This document shows positions 53,226 through 62,583 of a stretch of DNA of 64,000 bases, piece by piece. Source of the stretch: Scytonema hofmannii PCC 7110. Its GTDB lineage: Bacteria; Cyanobacteriota; Cyanobacteriia; Cyanobacteriales; Nostocaceae. Below the pieces are notes generated by a model. That model saw only the letters and a list, made by a program, of their open reading frames with translations. It had not been told where the DNA came from and did no database searches. Positions within the stretch are counted from its first letter, which is position 1; each line of letters begins with the position of its first letter. The position numbers and the translations under genes were made by a program. The stretch spans positions 2,979,421-3,043,420 of the forward strand of contig NZ_KQ976354.1 of the NCBI RefSeq assembly GCF_000346485.2, in the 5' to 3' direction.

Positions 53226-56028
53226 AAATCACACTATGTAAAGTTTTTAATAATTCCTGTGCTGTGTAGGGTTTGGGCAAAAATGTTGCTATGGTAGATT
53301 TTGTCTCAAAGGGGACTTGTTCGCTTGTTGCCAGTCCACTGACAGCAATAATACGTAGAAGTGGGTTCATTTTTTGTAATGCACAAATGGTAGTCGATCC
53401 ATCCATGTTTGGCATCATCATATCGATAACGGCTGCACTAATTTTATTTTTATACTGAGCATAAACTGCTAATGCTTCTATACCATCACTAGCAGTAATG
53501 ACTTGATAATTATTGTTTTCTAAAGTAACTTTGGTAATTTCTCTCACAGCCGCTTCGTCGTCTACAACCAAAATCCATTCTCCATATCCTGCGGGTATTT
53601 CTAAATCCTCTACCTCCTGTGTTTCTACCATTTGAACAGCTGCTGGTACATACATTTTAAATTTTGTCCCTTTACCTACACTACTTGATACAGTGATAAA
53701 ACCACCATGACCTTTAACAATTCCTATCACCGTTGAAAGCCCAAGCCCTGTTCCTTTGCCAAACTCTTTTGTTGTGAAAAATGGTTCAAAAATTCTATCT
53801 AAGAGTTTGTTGGGAATTCCTACTCCTGTATCGGTGACTGTGAGAACAATATAAGAGCCTTCTTTAGCATCAAGATGCATCCTGGCAAAGTTTCCATCAA
53901 TCAAAACATTCTTAGCAGAAATTGTTAAAGTCCCACCTTTTGGCATTGCATCTCGCGCATTCAGACACAAATTCATCAAGACTTGATGCAATTGGGTGCT
54001 ATCACCTCGCACGGGGAATAAATCTGCCTCAACTTCTGTTTGAATCGTTATGAATTTGGGAAAGGTTTGCTCGACAATTTGCTTCATTTCTGAAATCAAA
54101 TGCTTGATTTGGAGGACAGTGCGATCGCCTTCAATCCCCCGTGCAAAAGAAAGCACTTGTTTCACCAAATCACCACCACGTTTTGCATTATTTTCTACAA
54201 TTGTCAATATTTGCCTGCTGCGTTCATCATGAGATTTTGCTTTCAGCATTTGTACTGACATTAAAATGGGAGAAAGGACATTATTGAGATCGTGAGCAAT
54301 TCCACTCGCCAGGGTACCTATACTCTCCATGCGTTGAGCGCGTAAAAATTGCTTTTCCAGTTGTTTTTTCTGAGTAATGTCAGTGTCCACAACAAGAATA
54401 GATTTTGGTTGAGAATGCTCGTCTCTGACTAATGTCCAACGACTTTCAACTATAATTTCTTTACCAGATTTAGTAATTTTTTGTAATTCACCTTGCCAAG
54501 AACCATTCTCTAAAACGCTATCAAAAATTTCTAAATGTTGCAGGCAAGGTTCTCGATATAAAATTTCATTAGCATTCTTGCCAATCGCTTCTTTTGCTTC
54601 CCACCCGTAAATTTTCTCAGCACTTTTGTTCCAAAGCAAAAGAGTATTGTTTAAATCCCGCACAATAATGGCATCAGTTGCTATGTCAAGTAGTGCAGCT
54701 TGTTCGCGGATTTGCTGTTCTGCTAGCTTGCGAGAAGTAATATCTTCAAAAATATATAACCGTGCAAAATACTGGTCGTTTTCATCGCGAATGCGTCTGG
54801 AAAACCGCCGAATCACGCGACCATCCTTTAATAAAACTTCATCTTCGCAATCGCAAGTCTCGCTTGGTAAAGATTGGCAAGAAGTAAAAGGTGAGATGTC
54901 TGTAAATTGGGAGCAAACCTCTATCACATCTTGATGTTTAAGTCCACCGCATTCCATTTGCATTTTCAGGTGTTCAATGTTCCAAATTTCACAAAAGCGT
55001 TCGTTGAAATATAGAATTTCTCCATTGCGATGGTCTACAACATAAAATGCTAAAGGAGAAACGCCAGTCATTGAGCGCAAAAGTGCTTCTTTCCAGCGTA
55101 ATGTTTCTTCTGCTTGCTTGCGTTCGGTGACATCCTCAAGAATATAAGCAAAACGCCGTGCTGTAGTAGAACTTTCCACGATTGTAGAGACTGTAGCCTT
55201 CAGCCATCTGCTATCTTCAAAAGTATGGTGAGGATATTCAAAGGTTACAGGTAATTGAGTACTTTCTGCCTGACGGTAGTAACCAAGCCAGTCGCGCACG
55301 GCTTTTTGTGACAAGCCCATATCATTGGCAAGGTGATTCCGCGTATCTCCTGGAGTTATGCCGAAGAATTTTGCTGTTGCGGCGTTATTGGAAATATGTA
55401 AAATGTCATCATTTACCAGTTCAACTACCCCCATCATCATCGGCGCACTATCAAAGAAACTGTGAAGGACAGATTCACTTTGCCGCAATGCTTGTTGTGC
55501 TTGCTTGTACTCTGTTTTAATAGTTGCTACTTCTGTTAAATTACGACGGAGTTCTAGTTGTCTCATGACCAAGCGAGCGATCGCTTTAAGTGACTCTACC
55601 TGTTCTGTCTTAAAATGAGGACGTGGTACATTATCAACTACGCATAAAGTTCCGATCGCTTCTCCTTCTGGTGTGATGAGAGGCACTCCCGCATAAAATC
55701 GAATGTAGGGAGCCGAGGTGACTACAGGGCTAGTAGAAAACCTTTCGTCAGCCCAAGTGTCGGGAATAATTAAGATATCAGATTGTGCAACACAGAAAGG
55801 ACAAATACCTATATCTCTAGGCATTTCTTCCACATCTAGCCCGACTTTGGCTTTAAACCACTGACGGTTAGCGTCAATAAAATTGATGAGAGCAATTGGT
55901 GTAGCACACACTTGGGCAGCTAGGAATGCCAAATCATCAAATGCCTGTTCTGGTGAAGTGTCGAGAATCTGATACTGATGGAGAACTTTTAGTCTCGTTG
56001 CTTCATTTTTAGACAAAATAGAGTTCAT
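53215..56028 (-). CDS. Hybrid sensor histidine kinase (GAF-PAS-PAS-PAS-HisKA-HATPase-REC)
   Basis: 937 residues, no membrane segment. GAF (about 15-165, with [17 protein letters not shown]), three PAS domains (about 185-310, 320-440, 445-560), HisKA with [12 protein letters not shown] (phospho-His near 585), HATPase (about 680-795, [22 protein letters not shown] and GTGLGLSTV) and a C-terminal receiver (about 815-930, [21 protein letters not shown] with the phospho-Asp, LPKPYT). A soluble multi-sensor kinase; the ligand is unknown. Start [13 protein letters not shown] is preferred. Confidence 0.93.
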   Translation of the reverse strand: MNSILSKNEATRLKVLHQYQILDTSPEQAFDDLAFLAAQVCATPIALINFIDANRQWFKAKVGLDVEEMPRDIGICPFCVAQSDILIIPDTWADERFSTSPVVTSAPYIRFYAGVPLITPEGEAIGTLCVVDNVPRPHFKTEQVESLKAIARLVMRQLELRRNLTEVATIKTEYKQAQQALRQSESVLHSFFDSAPMMMGVVELVNDDILHISNNAATAKFFGITPGDTRNHLANDMGLSQKAVRDWLGYYRQAESTQLPVTFEYPHHTFEDSRWLKATVSTIVESSTTARRFAYILEDVTERKQAEETLRWKEALLRSMTGVSPLAFYVVDHRNGEILYFNERFCEIWNIEHLKMQMECGGLKHQDVIEVCSQFTDISPFTSCQSLPSETCDCEDEVLLKDGRVIRRFSRRIRDENDQYFARLYIFEDITSRKLAEQQIREQAALLDIATDAIIVRDLNNTLLLWNKSAEKIYGWEAKEAIGKNANEILYREPCLQHLEIFDSVLENGSWQGELQKITKSGKEIIVESRWTLVRDEHSQPKSILVVDTDITQKKQLEKQFLRAQRMESIGTLASGIAHDLNNVLSPILMSVQMLKAKSHDERSRQILTIVENNAKRGGDLVKQVLSFARGIEGDRTVLQIKHLISEMKQIVEQTFPKFITIQTEVEADLFPVRGDSTQLHQVLMNLCLNARDAMPKGGTLTISAKNVLIDGNFARMHLDAKEGSYIVLTVTDTGVGIPNKLLDRIFEPFFTTKEFGKGTGLGLSTVIGIVKGHGGFITVSSSVGKGTKFKMYVPAAVQMVETQEVEDLEIPAGYGEWILVVDDEAAVREITKVTLENNNYQVITASDGIEALAVYAQYKNKISAAVIDMMMPNMDGSTTICALQKMNPLLRIIAVSGLATSEQVPFETKSTIATFLPKPYTAQELLKTLHSVIFNV

Positions 56029-56398
56029 TGATATTTTCCTAGTACTGCTGAATTCTGGCTAGAGAATACCCGTGACTTACAGTTATTGAGATCGCCCAGC
56101 AGGGATATTATTTAAAGTAATTGCTGAAAAGCACTGCCCATTAGAGAGAAAGACGAGGTTCTATAATTTTGTCACTTCAATTATACTAATACGTCTAAAG
56201 AAGGATGACGAGAATTTTCTTTAAATTACGTAAATTTTTTTAGACTAAATCACCTATGCGTGTTTGTGCTATATCTTTAACAAAATTTGACTCATGGGAT
56301 GCGTGGATTTTGGATTGAGAGAATACTGTAGCTGACGGTATTACGCGATCGGCGCTCCATGTAACATAAGTAGGGTAGGTAATCCTAATGTGACTTAC
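56029..56398. other. Gene-free region between the hybrid kinase and moaE
   Basis: 370 bases hold the divergent promoters. No small gene, riboswitch or repeat is evident, apart from a ggattttggattgagag remnant near 56305. Confidence 0.5.
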
Positions 56399-56881
56399 AT
56401 GAATTTAGTTGTAACAGATCGATTTGCGACTCCTATAAAACCAAACGCCAAAGACAGCTTTGCTATTAACTTTGCGCCATTGTCTCTGGAAGAAGTCTAT
56501 GCTAAAGCAGACGATCCAGCCAATGGTGCAGTAGTAGTTATGAGCGGCATGGTTCGCAATCAAACCGATGGTAAACCCGTAGTCGCCCTAGAGTATCAAG
56601 CTTATGAACCTATGGCATTGCGCGTATTTTACCAAATTGCTGCTGATATTCGACAGCAATGGTCTGATGTTAATCGTGTTGTCATTCATCATCGCGTTGG
56701 TCGTTTACACATTGGTGAAATTAGCGTTCTAGTTGCGGTAGGTTGTCCCCATCGTTCCGAAGCATTTGAAGCCTGTCGTTACGCAATTGATACTCTCAAA
56801 CATAATGCTCCTATTTGGAAGAAGGAACACTGGGAAGATGGTTCGAGTAGTTGGGTCAGTATTGGCGCGTGCGAACATTAA
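56399..56881 (+). CDS. moaE: Molybdopterin synthase catalytic subunit MoaE
   Basis: 160 residues. With MoaD it adds sulphur to precursor Z to make molybdopterin. Motifs: GAVVVMSGMVRNQTDG, VIHHRVGRLHIGEISVLVAV, and IWKKEHWEDGSSSW with the catalytic Lys residues. A GTG at 56390 is in frame, but the ATG at 56399 gives the usual N-terminus. No other moa gene lies in the window. Confidence 0.93.
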   Translation: MNLVVTDRFATPIKPNAKDSFAINFAPLSLEEVYAKADDPANGAVVVMSGMVRNQTDGKPVVALEYQAYEPMALRVFYQIAADIRQQWSDVNRVVIHHRVGRLHIGEISVLVAVGCPHRSEAFEACRYAIDTLKHNAPIWKKEHWEDGSSSWVSIGACEH

Positions 56882-56950
56882 CAGTGACCAGTGACCAGTG
56901 ACCAGTAACCAGTGACCAATGACAAATGACCAATGACTAATGACTAATGC
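56882..56950. repeat. STRR, GTGACCA degenerating to ATGACTA
   Basis: Starting directly at the moaE stop, cagtgac units pass through caatgac to actaatg, showing gradual drift of the heptamer. Confidence 0.88.
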
Positions 56951-56960
56951 CCAATACCCT

Positions 56961-56992
56961 AAAAAAACCCCCTTTCTTGTGAAAAGGGGGAT
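56961..56992 (-). terminator. Hairpin with T-run on the minus strand
   Basis: Arms cccccttt and aaaggggg with a 6-base loop precede a run of seven T on the minus strand. No minus-strand gene lies close upstream on that strand. Confidence 0.45.
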
Positions 56993-57812
56993 AAAGTCAC
57001 GGTGTTGTAGTTGTTGTCCTTACGGTTATCTATATATAGGTGACAGTAAAATTAGGTTATGCACAACTTAACTGACCAACGAAAACAATAGGTAGCGTAC
57101 ACTGGCTCAGGACTTACGCAGAAATTGCTAGAAACCCTGATTTATTGAACCGCCAAGACGCCAAGAGCGCCAAGAATTCGTAAAGCGTGCATAACCCGCA
57201 TTTCTCACAAGTTAAGCGATACGGCTTCAACCGTTAAGCCTCTGGCTTATCGCATTCACCACAATCTTTACCCAGACTGTCTTTCGGGTATTTTTAGTGG
57301 GCAAGAATTTGGAGACAGTGTGAAATGCATAAATCTAGGTTTTATAAGGCTTTGAGAAACATGGTGAGAAATCCGGGATAAGTCCTATGGCTGTCTCTGA
57401 CCTAAAGGTTTGGAGATTCGTTAAGAGAGTCTGTCGCAATACTACTCGGAGAAGACGAATTTGCCCTACAAACATTGAAAATTTTGCTAACAAACTTTAA
57501 CCCCGCAGTATTGAGGTTCGTCATATCTCTCAAATATCTGATTGTCGAGCAACAAGTTGCTCCTTATACGTGGTTTCTGGGTTCAACCCAATTGAGATTG
57601 GTATCTTCTGAGGTATGGCTTTTCCTCTGCCCGCAGGTAAGGTCTTGTAACTTGTTTGTCTTTGTTTTATGGAAAATAAATATACAGTAATTAAAATTGC
57701 CCTTCAATTAAGTTGACCTTGCATCAATTATGCCACTTACCCAAAAAATTGTTCTCAGCGTCTTTACTGTGGATATGGCTAAAATAATGGAGACACATCT
57801 ACGTATCGGCAG
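56993..57812. other. Gene-free region with relic repeats
   Basis: A segment from 57109 (aggacttacgca) to 57386 (ataagtcct) has weakly matching ends and holds a gccaagacgccaagagcgcc run near 57152 and a hairpin (aagcgata...tatcgc) near 57215-57255. Two short reading frames beyond 57475 lack any coding signal. Probably a decayed mobile element plus promoter DNA. Confidence 0.45.
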
Positions 57813-58028
57813 ATGAAGAAGATCGAGCAAGCTGTAGGACACAATAAGTCTCAACGGATTATTCACCTTCCTCCTAACCGCCAAGGAGAACAAGCATTGA
57901 ATGCATTCGTCAACCTGAAGGCATCAAAGCAATTAAAACAGTTAGCATTAAACCTGGATAGCGCTGTCCAAAAACTGGTCTTTGAAGCGCTGAATGACTT
58001 GTTTATTAAGTGTTTAAACAACCAATAG
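57813..58028 (+). CDS. Ribbon-helix-helix domain protein (antitoxin or DNA-binding type)
   Basis: 71 residues. The C-terminal half (VNLKASKQLKQLALNLDSAVQKLVFEALNDLFIK) fits the ribbon-helix-helix pattern of small antitoxins and partition-associated proteins; the N-terminus is basic. No toxin follows directly: the next gene, 45 bases on, is the EAD1-TPR gene. It may regulate that gene. Confidence 0.65.
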   Translation: MKKIEQAVGHNKSQRIIHLPPNRQGEQALNAFVNLKASKQLKQLALNLDSAVQKLVFEALNDLFIKCLNNQ

Positions 58029-58073
58029 CTTGATGTTGATGAATACAGGTATTTAATTCAGGTGTAAGAGACT

Positions 58074-59060
58074 ATGCTATCCGATGAGCAACGGCGTCTG
58101 TTAAGGAGACTCAAAGATGCTTTAATTGAGGCTTTTCCTAATAAACACGCACTAGAGGAAATGTTATTTTTTGAGATGGGGAAGAGCTTGGATACAATCG
58201 CAGGAGGTAATAATTTAAGTGAAATTACATTCAGTTTAATAAAAGCTGCACAAGCTCAGGGATGGCTTAGTGACTTGGTTCATGCTGCACTCGCATCCAA
58301 CTCCGGAAATCGAAACTTGCAGACTGTTGCTATGGATTTTTTTGCATCAGAAGTAATTCCAGATAATCAAAATAATTTAGATAATATAAAGGTTATTCAA
58401 CTTATTCAACAATTTATTAAAATCATAAATTACTTGACTCCCTCATTAGAAGAGTCTATTACATTTGAAAAACAACACACTACTCCTGAACTCCAGCAAA
58501 AACTTCAAGAATATACAAGAAGAATTGAGTTATTAAAGTCTTTAGATTTTCAACTTTTTTTTACAGCCGATGATTACATTAAACTTGGACAGGCTTTTCA
58601 CTTTGAGTATCGCTATGAGGATGCACTAGCTTCATATGATAAAGCTATTACAATTCAGCCAGATGCCTATGTTGCTTGGTTTGGTAGAGGTAAGGCTTTG
58701 AAAGAGTTACAACGTAACGAGGAAGCAATTTTTTCGTATGACAAGGCTATTGAAATAAAGGTAGACTACTATGTAGCTTGGGTAAATAAAGGTGGTTCAC
58801 TTAAGAGATTACAACGTTACGAGGAAGCAATTTTTTGTTGTGACAAAGCCATTAAGATCAAACCGGACTACTCTAGGGCTTGGTACAATAGAGCATGTTA
58901 CTATGCATTGCAAGGCAAAGGCAATATTGATTTGGCTAATAAAAATTTAAAACAGGCAATTAAGCTCAGTTCAGGAACATATAGAGAAAGGGCAAAAATT
59001 GACCCAGACTTTGATGCAATTCGAGAAAACGAGCATTTTAAGAAAATGATTAATGAATAG
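58074..59060 (+). CDS. EAD1 (effector-associated domain 1) - TPR protein
   Basis: 328 residues. Residues 1-85 match EAD1, a Death-like adaptor domain: LSDEQRRLLRRLKDALIEAFP, LEEMLFFEMGKSLDTIAGG and LIKAAQAQGWLSDLVHAAL. EAD1 links signalling and effector proteins in prokaryotic conflict systems by like-with-like binding. A helical linker follows, then four TPR units (about 165-300) of the YDKAITIQPD type and the TPR-EndSx-like end (ANKNLKQAIKL...DFDAIRENEHFKKMI). No effector with the same EAD1 lies in the window, so its partner is elsewhere. Confidence 0.85.
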   Translation: MLSDEQRRLLRRLKDALIEAFPNKHALEEMLFFEMGKSLDTIAGGNNLSEITFSLIKAAQAQGWLSDLVHAALASNSGNRNLQTVAMDFFASEVIPDNQNNLDNIKVIQLIQQFIKIINYLTPSLEESITFEKQHTTPELQQKLQEYTRRIELLKSLDFQLFFTADDYIKLGQAFHFEYRYEDALASYDKAITIQPDAYVAWFGRGKALKELQRNEEAIFSYDKAIEIKVDYYVAWVNKGGSLKRLQRYEEAIFCCDKAIKIKPDYSRAWYNRACYYALQGKGNIDLANKNLKQAIKLSSGTYRERAKIDPDFDAIRENEHFKKMINE

Positions 59061-59065
59061 CGCTG

Positions 59066-61036
59066 TTAAACACCTTCTGCTACAGGTAATGTAAAGTGAA
59101 ATTCTGCACCTTGTTCTTTTCCTGGAGAAACTGCCCAAATTTTGCCGCCTAATTGTTCAACGATTTGGCGGCAAATTGCCAAACCCAATCCGGTTCCACC
59201 GATGGAACGTTGCATAAACCCTTCTTCTTGATAAAAACGCGCAAAAATGGCTTCTAATTGATTTGGCTCTATGCCGCGTCCCGTGTCTACAATAATAACT
59301 TCTAACATCTGAGATTTTTTTTCCTTGCCTTGAGTCCCACTCTCTTCTACATCGAGAACTTGAGCGCAAATTGTTACTTTTCCTTCAGAATCGGTAAATT
59401 TACAAGCATTGTCTAAAAGTTTATTCAAAACTTCCGTTAACCCATCGCCATCAGCAAGCACTAGGGGTAAATCAGAAGGCAATTCTAGAAAAATAGATGG
59501 TAAAGTTTTATCTGCTTGGGTTCTTCTCAAGCTGCTAATCACTAAGTCCAAACAGGTTTGGATGGAAACTGGTTCGATATGCCAGTTAAGCCAACCCCCT
59601 TCTAAACGAGAAAGAGTAAGAAAATCTTGAATCAGCCGCCGCATCCGTTCTGAATCAGCAAGGGCGGTTTGCAACATGGTTTGTTGAAATTCGAGTGGCA
59701 TATCTGGTTCGTTAGCTATACTGTCCAAGCACACTTGGATGGTTGATAGGGGAGTTCGCAATTCATGCCCGATGATCGCAATTAAGTTACTTTGAGTTCT
59801 TTCTAATGCCGCAAGTTGGTGATTCAACGTTTCTAAATTGCTGTATGCTTGAGCTTGTATGAGGCCAACTGCGACTTGAGTTGCGATCGCTTCTACCAAT
59901 ACCCGGTCAGAATCATTCCAAATCAGTGGTTCTAGACCGCAGTGGTGCAGCTCTAAAATTCCCAACCACTTTTGATGATAGCGAATGGACACAACAAGAC
60001 ACGACCTGATGCCAAAGGCTTGAAGTTGCTTGCTCAAATCCGGATATGTTTGAATGCCCAAATCTTGGGTTGTGTCAGCGATCGCAACTGCTTTATCTTG
60101 AGATAAAATCGGCTGAAACAGGGGATACTTTCCTAAAGACCAAATTTGTCCCTTTAATGAAGCTAACCCATCAGCTAATGCTTCATATTCAATTGGTGTC
60201 GGTTTTTCTGTGGGATGATAGGGGTAAAGCAGACAGCGACAGGGGCTGAAAACTTGACTGAGTTCCTTCACCGTCACTGCAAAAATCTCTTCTGGATTGA
60301 GCGATTGACGAATAGCAGTGCTAATTGTGTTAATGAGGCGTTCCTGACGTTCCTTCTTTGTAATAGTGCGGTAAGCTTTGAGTTGCTTGTATTGGCTGTT
60401 TTGTAAATAAGTCACCAATCGGTCTGTAAACAATCGTGCATCAATTTCCAGTACCCGATTTTCTGCGGTTCGCTCTGAGTTAACTTGAGTCAAACAGTAG
60501 CGTTGCCGTGCTACTTCAACTTTACCAGCCAAGTCTGGTCTGTAGTTCAAAATCCTTTCCATTAAGAGGTTAGCCGCAGAAACACTCACTTCACGGTCAA
60601 ATGTCCAAACCCCTTTAAATTGTCTTGCTTGATCTAAGGATGAACCATCCACAGGGGAAGCGTATTCTTGACAAACGATGCAAGCGCTATATTTCTGTCC
60701 GATAATTACAAGATGCCATTCTTGTGACATCGCATCTTCAGGATGGAAGGGAATTGTCACCAATGGATCTGAAATCTCCCTAAAATTAGCTTCCGGTGCA
60801 GCGAGGACATAAACTTGGTCTGTACGCTGAGCAATTCGCTGGTAGCGGCGGGTTTCTTGAAGGTAATAACTCTCTTGCTGAAAATTAGCAATCACTAGAG
60901 GCTTATCAATTCCTACCAATACCAAGTCTTCCATTGCATGAGAAAGCGCGGTCAAGGAAGATTTGAAATAAACTTGACACCGTAAATTTGGTACAGCCTG
61001 GAGTAAATCGTGCAGTAAGGAATTTGAAGTCTTCAT
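59066..61036 (-). CDS. DICT - GAF sensor histidine kinase
   Basis: 656 residues, cytosolic. Residues 1-185 form a DICT sensory domain (VLVGIDKPLVIANFQQESYYLQETRRYQRI), residues about 240-395 a GAF domain, then HisKA (IGHELRTPLSTIQ with phospho-His near 425) and HATPase (VIIVDTGRGIEPNQLEAIFARFYQ, GGTGLGLAICRQIV). DICT is linked to light and redox signalling in cyanobacteria. GTG then ATG open the gene; ATG at 61036 is preferred. It ends 5 bases from the convergent EAD1-TPR gene. Confidence 0.92.
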   Translation of the reverse strand: MKTSNSLLHDLLQAVPNLRCQVYFKSSLTALSHAMEDLVLVGIDKPLVIANFQQESYYLQETRRYQRIAQRTDQVYVLAAPEANFREISDPLVTIPFHPEDAMSQEWHLVIIGQKYSACIVCQEYASPVDGSSLDQARQFKGVWTFDREVSVSAANLLMERILNYRPDLAGKVEVARQRYCLTQVNSERTAENRVLEIDARLFTDRLVTYLQNSQYKQLKAYRTITKKERQERLINTISTAIRQSLNPEEIFAVTVKELSQVFSPCRCLLYPYHPTEKPTPIEYEALADGLASLKGQIWSLGKYPLFQPILSQDKAVAIADTTQDLGIQTYPDLSKQLQAFGIRSCLVVSIRYHQKWLGILELHHCGLEPLIWNDSDRVLVEAIATQVAVGLIQAQAYSNLETLNHQLAALERTQSNLIAIIGHELRTPLSTIQVCLDSIANEPDMPLEFQQTMLQTALADSERMRRLIQDFLTLSRLEGGWLNWHIEPVSIQTCLDLVISSLRRTQADKTLPSIFLELPSDLPLVLADGDGLTEVLNKLLDNACKFTDSEGKVTICAQVLDVEESGTQGKEKKSQMLEVIIVDTGRGIEPNQLEAIFARFYQEEGFMQRSIGGTGLGLAICRQIVEQLGGKIWAVSPGKEQGAEFHFTLPVAEGV

Positions 61037-61213
61037 CACCGATAAGCTGTAGAGTATGCTCTCTCAGAAATTTCTAGCAAAAATACAAGAGCTACAACCT
61101 AAGCTTGCCCCCTAAAAATATGACTATTATTACCGAGTTTGTCAATACTAATTCTGGAATGAATCATACCATCTGGGAGTGCTATTCATCAGCCAATCGT
61201 TATCAGCGAGGGC

Positions 61214-61780
61214 TTATGAGTAACTGGTCAGTGCCACTGTCATCGAATTGAGGTCAGCATCACACAGATCAGTTCTTAACAATATGGCTTTTGTCAAGTT
61301 TACGTTATACAAGTCCGCCTGACTCAATTTTGCACCCGTTAGGTTTGCTTTACTGAGGTTGGCACCTGCCAGATTTGCACTGCTTAAGTTAGCATAGCGT
61401 AAATCTGCACCTTCTAAGTTGGTGTTACTGAGGTCAGCAAAACTTAAATCGGCTAACCGCAAATCTGCCCTAGTCAGCACAGCCTGATGTAAGTCCGCTT
61501 TACAAAAATTTGCACGAATTAAATTAGCTTTATGTAAATTCGCCCAAATCATCAAAGCTTCAGTTAAGTCTGCCCTCCACAAATTTGCTTCCGCTAGATT
61601 GGCTTCGCTCAAAATTGCTCCGCGTAGATTCGTTGCTGATAGCGTCGCGCCAGTGAGGTCTGACCGACTAAGATTAATTCCAGTCAGACAGAATTCGCTT
61701 AGGTGAGCTCGTTGCAAGGACACCTGTAAAAAATCTCTATTGCCTGCCTTGTAGTGTGTTATGAGTTCATTAGCATCCAT
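61214..61780 (-). CDS. Pentapeptide repeat protein
   Basis: 188 residues made almost wholly of A(D/N)Lxx pentapeptides (ADLSFADLSNTNLEGADLRYANLSSANLAG), about 27 units, which form a right-handed quadrilateral beta helix. The first 20 residues (MDANELITHYKAGNRDF) form a cap. Many cyanobacterial members have no known role; a few mimic DNA and bind gyrase. Confidence 0.93.
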   Translation of the reverse strand: MDANELITHYKAGNRDFLQVSLQRAHLSEFCLTGINLSRSDLTGATLSATNLRGAILSEANLAEANLWRADLTEALMIWANLHKANLIRANFCKADLHQAVLTRADLRLADLSFADLSNTNLEGADLRYANLSSANLAGANLSKANLTGAKLSQADLYNVNLTKAILLRTDLCDADLNSMTVALTSYS

Positions 61781-62319
61781 GTTACAAATTGCGAATATTG
61801 AGAACTTCAGCGCCGAGATAGGTTGGAACTAGAGTATTCATCTGTCACCACTGTTCGCGATTCACTAGTGTACTGCATGAATATTTTTGTAAACCTATAT
61901 TAATAAATGTAACAAATCATTGAATATATTCAAGTTCTTGTCATGCTATTTTAATATTATTTTTATAATTTATATATAAAACAAACTTATGCAACCCATG
62001 TCAGCACATAGCGAGTGCTAAAAATTTGTATAAAAAAATACATTAAAGCCCATAGAAATGAGTTGCTACAAGAGTTTGGTCTTAACAAGCGTGCCATTCG
62101 GAAGCAAACCCATTTTTTGTTGTCTTTAATAAAGAGAAATCAGGAAATTAAAATTCAGTAAATTCCCCATTTTATCCATTATTAAGATTACTATCTACAG
62201 AAAACCGTTAAATTTTAATAACAAAAATTATATGTTGAAAATTAATAAATATCTTACGTTTTTAAAGAATAAATCTGAATTGACCTGATATATTTTTGAT
62301 TACATTAATAGTCAAAAAA
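61781..62319. other. AT-rich gene-free region
   Basis: 539 bases very rich in A/T between the pentapeptide gene and the symporter operon. It must hold divergent promoters. No gene, RNA or repeat is recognised. Confidence 0.5.
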
Positions 62320-62574
62320 ATGGATAAAGAAAAGAGTCGCGCATACTGGCGTGCCAATACTGCTTTAATCCGCAATCTTTTAATAGTGTGGGCGTCGGTA
62401 TCCCTTGGTTTTAGTATCTTGCTGGTACAACCATTGAATACAATACGTTTCTTTGGTGTACCTTTCGGCTTTTGGATGGCACAGCAAGGTTCAATCCTGA
62501 TTTTTGTGCTGTTGATTTTCATTTATGCTTTTCAAATGGATAAGCTCGATCGCAAATACAACATCAAAAGGTGA
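62320..62574 (+). CDS. DUF4212 sodium symporter small subunit
   Basis: 84 residues with two transmembrane helices (about 19-40 and 55-77), DUF4212: SRAYWRANTALIRNLLIVWASVSLGFSILLVQPLN, FFGVPFGFWMAQQGSI. DUF4212 proteins precede and assist an SSS-family symporter, here the gene beginning 9 bases later. ATG at 62320 is preferred because earlier residues lack conservation. Confidence 0.93.
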   Translation: MDKEKSRAYWRANTALIRNLLIVWASVSLGFSILLVQPLNTIRFFGVPFGFWMAQQGSILIFVLLIFIYAFQMDKLDRKYNIKR

Positions 62575-62583
62575 GGAAAAGCT

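Noticed and set aside
57475-57893. Two frames (71 codons plus, 61 codons minus) as genes
   Set aside because: No ribosome binding site, unusual composition and no family pattern; they sit in a repeat-bearing gap.
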